A DNA stretch of 9,537 bases from Rs1 sp034111875 (GTDB taxonomy: Bacteria > Pseudomonadota > Gammaproteobacteria > Pseudomonadales > Balneatricaceae), in NCBI GenBank assembly GCA_034111875.1, contig JAWUWK010000031.1, positions 1 through 9,537 on the forward strand, given 5' to 3'. Each line of letters starts with the position of its first letter. Within the stretch, counting starts at the first letter, position 1. The notes under the pieces were generated by a model, which did not search any database, was not told the DNA's origin, and worked only from the letters and a program-made list of their open reading frames with translations. Both the position numbers and the translations under genes were made by a program. This document shows positions 6,105 to 9,537 of this stretch, one piece after another.

Positions 6105-9100
6105 ATGATTGAATGGTTCACGAAAAATCATGTTGCTGCCAATTTATTGATGCTGGCCATCGTTATATTTGGAATATTTAGTCTTAAAACCCGTATCCCG
6201 TTGGAAGTTTTTCCAAGTTTTGAATCCAACAGAATCATCACTAACGTTTCATTGCCAGGGGCTACGGCACAAGATATAGAGCAGAGTGTCACCTTATTAA
6301 TAGAAGATTCTGTCGCTGATTTAGAAGGTATTGACAGTATTGTCAGTTATTCAGCTGAGGGACGCACCACAGTCACAATATCGATCGATGATGGCTATGA
6401 TAAGAGAGATTTATTAGCGGATATTAAGAGCAGAATAGACACTATAGACGATTTTCCAAAGGACGCTAAACAACCTACTACGCAAATAAGTCAGCGCAAG
6501 CGAGAGGTCATTAGTGTCAGTGTTGCCGGCAACACTTCTGAACAACAGATTAGACATTACGGAGAAATGATACGTGACGACCTGTTGCGTATCAAAGGCA
6601 TTAATCAAGTTGAATTGGATAGAGTCAGGGAATATCAAGTTAACATAGAGGTAAGACAGCACAAGTTACGACAGTTTCAATTAACCTTAAACGATATAAG
6701 CCAAGCCATTGAAAACAGTTCACTAGACGCCTCTGCGGGTAATTTACGTACGGCGGCTGGCGATATACTTGTCAGTATTAAAGGTCAAGCATACGATCTT
6801 AAAACCTTTGCCAATATTATTATTAAAACCTCGGACAATGGTGCCTTAATTCGACTTGCAGATTTAGCGGAGTTAGATAACGGCTTCAAAGAAACACCTT
6901 TAAGAACGCGCTTTAATGGTGAGAATGCGGCATTAATTGAGGTCTATCGTGTTGGCGATCAGAATGCATTAACCGTTGCCAGTGATGTAAGAGATTACAT
7001 CGCAAACCAACAAGCCCTAATGCCTGAAGGTATCACAATAAGCTATTGGAATGATCGCTCAGAAATTTTAAAGAGTCGCTTAAATACGCTAATTAAAAAT
7101 GCCCTGCAAGGCGGCATTTTAGTTATCGTTTTACTCTCTCTCTTTTTACGGCCCTCTATCGCGTTTTTCGTATTTTTAGGCATACCGATAAGCTTTATGG
7201 GGGCATTCATCATCATGCCTTTTTTAAATATAACCTTAAATATCATTAGTTTATTTGGTTTTATTCTGGTTCTCGGGATAGTGGTAGACGATGCAATTGT
7301 GACCGGCGAAAATATATACCGGCATATGCAAAAAGCTGAATCAGGTATTGATGCAGCCATACTTGGGACCAAAGAAGTCGCAGTGGCAGTTACATTTGGG
7401 GTGCTCACCACTGTTGTCGCCTTCCTCCCTTTTGCCTTTATGGACGGTGTACGTGGGGCGATATTTGCGCAAATTCCCGCGATTGTAATCCCTGTATTAC
7501 TGTTCTCACTGATACAATCAAAATTCATTCTGCCAGCCCATTTAAAAAATCTACGCCTTAGACACGCTACTCATAAAAGCAACCCTTTCAGTCGCTTTCA
7601 AGAAACGTTTGCCGATGGTTTTGAGCAACTAATTTTACGTCGATATCAACCATTATTAAAAAGTGCATTAAAATATAGGTACACTGTTCTCGCAGGCTTC
7701 GTCTGCTTATTAGCTCTCATTGTCATCTTTATAATGAGTGGTTGGATGCGCTTTACTTTTTTCCCAAGAGTCCCCAGTGAAATTGCCAGAGTCACGCTGA
7801 TAATGCCCACCGGTACTAATTTTAAGGTGACCGATATTCAAGTACAAAGAATAGTCGATGCCGCTTTAACTCTGCAAAAAAAATATGCCAATGAAGACAC
7901 CGGCGAAAGCGTTATTTTGAACATCCTCTCCAGTACAGGGAGCACAGGCGGTGCTAGCCATGAAGGCAGAGTGCGCTTTGAAACTTTAGCCCCTGAGGAC
8001 AGAAGCAGCATCAGTTCAAATACAGTAGACATGCGCCAGCTGGTTAAAGAATGGCGGCAGTTGATCGGCCCTATAAAGGGTGCGCAATCCCTCAATTTTC
8101 GAGCGGAGATAGGCCGTGGAGGGGATCCCATCGACGTAGAGATTAGCGGAGAGTCCCATCAAGCATTGCGCTCGGCTGCTTTGGCGATAAGAAAACAATT
8201 AAAGATCTATCCCGGGGTTTTTGATATCAGTGATAATTTATCTGACGGTAAAGATGAGATACAACTTTACCTAAAACCTTTAGCCGATGTACTGGATGTT
8301 TCTAGAGCCAGCATCATCAGCCAAATTCGCCAGGCTATGATTGGTATAGAAATACAACGTTTTCAGCGCGGACGTGAAGAAGTTCCGGTCGTTATTCGCC
8401 TGCCACTAACTGAGCGAGACTCTGTGGCAGATTTGAACACCATTGAAATCAATTTAGCCGGGGGCAGAAAAATACCCCTGTCGCAACTCGTCGACATTAA
8501 GATGATTGCAGGTCCATCTGCGGTTTATCGTACCGATCAATTACGCACCGCTAATATAGTGGCTGATATCAATAAAGGCTCAGTCAATGCCACTGTCTTA
8601 AACCGAGATATCCTTGAATATTTAACCCAGTTGCAACCTTCGTACCCCAAGCTAAGTTTCAGCTTAAAAGGTGAAGCAGAAGAGCAACGCGACTCGTTTG
8701 GCTCCCTACAATGGGGCTTAGTCTTCGTTTTTTTTGCTATTTATGCATTACTTGCTATCCCCTTCCAATCTTTTTTCCAGCCTTTAATTGTCATGTCAGT
8801 GATACCTTTTGGTGCCATTGGCGCCATTTTTGGCCATTGGCTACTCGGCATGGACTTAACCATCATGAGTCTTTTAGGGTTACTGGCTTTAATTGGCGTT
8901 GTCGTGAATGACTCGTTAGTGTTGGTTACCTTTATTAACCAACAAGTTAAAAAGGGCCATGCGATTGCCGATGCGGTGATGCAAGCCGGGGTGGCTAGAT
9001 TTCGACCGGTTATTTTAACCTCTGTCACCACTTTTGCAGGATTACTGCCGTTACTCTTTGAGCAGGCTACCCAAGCTCAATTCTTAATTCCTATGGCTGT

Positions 9101-9245
9101 TTCTCTAAGTTTCGGTATCTTATTCGCAACCGTCATCACTCTACTGCTAATTCCCGTCAATTATTTAATCATTGAAGATGTAAAAAACTTACTTCTTCCT
9201 CGATCTAATCACTTACCAGATACGGGCGAGGAAAATAAGATTTAA
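6105..9245 (+). CDS. RND-family proton-driven efflux pump, inner-membrane permease (AcrB/HAE1-like)
   Basis: This 1046-residue pump exports substrates from the inner membrane or periplasm through the adaptor and channel encoded just upstream. The topology is the usual twelve helices: TM1 about 12-28, a large periplasmic domain about 30-332, TM2-TM6 about 333-475, TM7 about 525-545, a second periplasmic domain about 548-866, and TM8-TM12 about 868-1020. TM4 carries GIVVDDAIVTGENI with the proton-relay pair Asp395 and Asp396. The conserved block RPVILTSVTTFAGLLPLL is at 967-984. In TM10 the position of the AcrB relay lysine (K940) is Asn935, followed by Asp936, in GVVVNDSLVL. This variant occurs in HAE1-like subfamilies I have seen, but it implies a different relay from AcrB. 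The ATG at 6105 has GGAA 5 nt upstream, and MIEWFTKNHVAANLLM is a typical family N terminus. It is third in the operon, 74 nt after the adaptor, with no terminator between. Drug, dye or lipid substrate is undetermined. Confidence 0.96.
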   Translation: MIEWFTKNHVAANLLMLAIVIFGIFSLKTRIPLEVFPSFESNRIITNVSLPGATAQDIEQSVTLLIEDSVADLEGIDSIVSYSAEGRTTVTISIDDGYDKRDLLADIKSRIDTIDDFPKDAKQPTTQISQRKREVISVSVAGNTSEQQIRHYGEMIRDDLLRIKGINQVELDRVREYQVNIEVRQHKLRQFQLTLNDISQAIENSSLDASAGNLRTAAGDILVSIKGQAYDLKTFANIIIKTSDNGALIRLADLAELDNGFKETPLRTRFNGENAALIEVYRVGDQNALTVASDVRDYIANQQALMPEGITISYWNDRSEILKSRLNTLIKNALQGGILVIVLLSLFLRPSIAFFVFLGIPISFMGAFIIMPFLNITLNIISLFGFILVLGIVVDDAIVTGENIYRHMQKAESGIDAAILGTKEVAVAVTFGVLTTVVAFLPFAFMDGVRGAIFAQIPAIVIPVLLFSLIQSKFILPAHLKNLRLRHATHKSNPFSRFQETFADGFEQLILRRYQPLLKSALKYRYTVLAGFVCLLALIVIFIMSGWMRFTFFPRVPSEIARVTLIMPTGTNFKVTDIQVQRIVDAALTLQKKYANEDTGESVILNILSSTGSTGGASHEGRVRFETLAPEDRSSISSNTVDMRQLVKEWRQLIGPIKGAQSLNFRAEIGRGGDPIDVEISGESHQALRSAALAIRKQLKIYPGVFDISDNLSDGKDEIQLYLKPLADVLDVSRASIISQIRQAMIGIEIQRFQRGREEVPVVIRLPLTERDSVADLNTIEINLAGGRKIPLSQLVDIKMIAGPSAVYRTDQLRTANIVADINKGSVNATVLNRDILEYLTQLQPSYPKLSFSLKGEAEEQRDSFGSLQWGLVFVFFAIYALLAIPFQSFFQPLIVMSVIPFGAIGAIFGHWLLGMDLTIMSLLGLLALIGVVVNDSLVLVTFINQQVKKGHAIADAVMQAGVARFRPVILTSVTTFAGLLPLLFEQATQAQFLIPMAVSLSFGILFATVITLLLIPVNYLIIEDVKNLLLPRSNHLPDTGEENKI

Positions 9246-9474
9246 GGCATTTATTCTAATCTAAAAGGAAACCTGCCCAATATCTATTTTCAAGGTCGAT
9301 TACTGGTATTTCCCATAGGCTTTAGGCTCTATAAAAGCATAATAACGTCTCCATGATTAAATGCTACAACCGCAGGCTGTCATAGCATCTGCTTCAATTG
9401 ACATATAAATATCAGTGGCATTGTTAAAATCAAATGAATTAAACGCCTAAATTTAAGTCAAAAACATTAATAAG
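9246..9474. other. Non-coding 3' region after the efflux operon
   Basis: I see no convincing gene here and no intrinsic terminator directly after the pump stop codon. A perfect -35-like TTGACA is at 9398-9403. The best nearby -10 candidates on the plus strand are weak (TGTTAA at 9422-9427 with an 18-bp spacer). TAGGCT occurs twice in near-tandem at about 9316-9328. Confidence 0.4.
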
Positions 9475-9528
9475 CATCAAATATGTAAGCTGCCACTGTG
9501 GACTATTGTCATATTTGATGGCTTTTTT
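9475..9528 (+). terminator. Long AT-rich hairpin followed by T-run, candidate intrinsic terminator
   Basis: CATCAAATATG (9475-9485) and CATATTTGATG (9510-9520) form a perfect 11-bp inverted repeat around a 24-nt loop. GC then TTTTTT (9523-9528) follows. AAG at 9472-9474 could extend the stem past a bulged G. The T-run is on the plus-strand side only, so it would terminate rightward transcription, either of the efflux operon about 230 nt downstream of its stop or of an unseen small RNA. The low G+C of the stem and its long loop make it less certain than a classical terminator. Confidence 0.55.
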
Positions 9529-9537
9529 ATTCATCCT

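Noticed and set aside
7043..7528. 161-codon open frame antisense to the RND pump
   Set aside because: It lies wholly within a strongly supported pump gene, its composition is what the reverse of membrane-helix codons gives, and I recognise no domain or good ribosome site.
9357..9404. 15-codon minus-strand frame ending in TACGCSI, superficially peptide-precursor-like
   Set aside because: Too short, no Shine-Dalgarno sequence, and no modification or export genes nearby.
9439..9534. 31-codon minus-strand frame beginning MNKKAIKYDNSPQW
   Set aside because: It runs through both arms of the hairpin, starts three bases from the window edge with no room to judge a ribosome site, and I recognise no similarity. 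It could be revisited with flanking sequence.

Overview
This window looks like chromosomal DNA from an AT-rich gammaproteobacterium, roughly 40% G+C by eye. The style of the proteins (a short-loop FAH-family enzyme, a two-domain CinA, a NodT-type lipoprotein channel and a 1046-residue RND pump) suggests a marine Alteromonadales relative. That placement is inferred from remembered family features, not from a search.

Layout. Positions 1-487 hold the decayed 3' end of an IS256-family insertion sequence: a frameshifted transposase remnant and a probable right terminal repeat. A mostly non-coding stretch follows, up to 1072. It contains one well-supported small gene on the minus strand (649-801, a 50-residue single-pass membrane protein) and a repeat-rich spacer that probably carries control signals, including a good sigma70-like promoter at 1017-1045 for the next gene. 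A FAH-superfamily enzyme (1073-1699, +) and cinA (1771-3090, -) face each other. cinA is divergent from a three-gene operon (3368-9245, +) encoding a complete tripartite efflux system: outer-membrane channel lipoprotein, periplasmic adaptor and RND inner-membrane pump. The window closes with a non-coding 3' region containing a long AT-rich hairpin followed by a T-run.

How the genes work together. The three efflux genes supply every layer of an envelope-spanning proton-driven exporter, so no external TolC should be needed. The FAH-family enzyme and CinA both fit small-molecule or metabolite-repair housekeeping (oxaloacetate tautomer or acylpyruvate chemistry; pyridine-nucleotide recycling), but nothing shows a functional link between them or with the pump. 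No local transcriptional regulator is visible.

The most interesting leads are: (a) the 277-nt spacer before the efflux operon, which holds a perfect 12-bp palindrome and a 9-codon leader ORF with a good Shine-Dalgarno sequence whose stop overlaps a possible hairpin covering the ribosome site of the first pump gene; (b) the small membrane-protein gene; (c) the replacement of the AcrB TM10 lysine by an Asn-Asp pair in the pump; and (d) a possible small RNA at the 3' edge. All are hypotheses from sequence alone; no wholly new system is demonstrated here.
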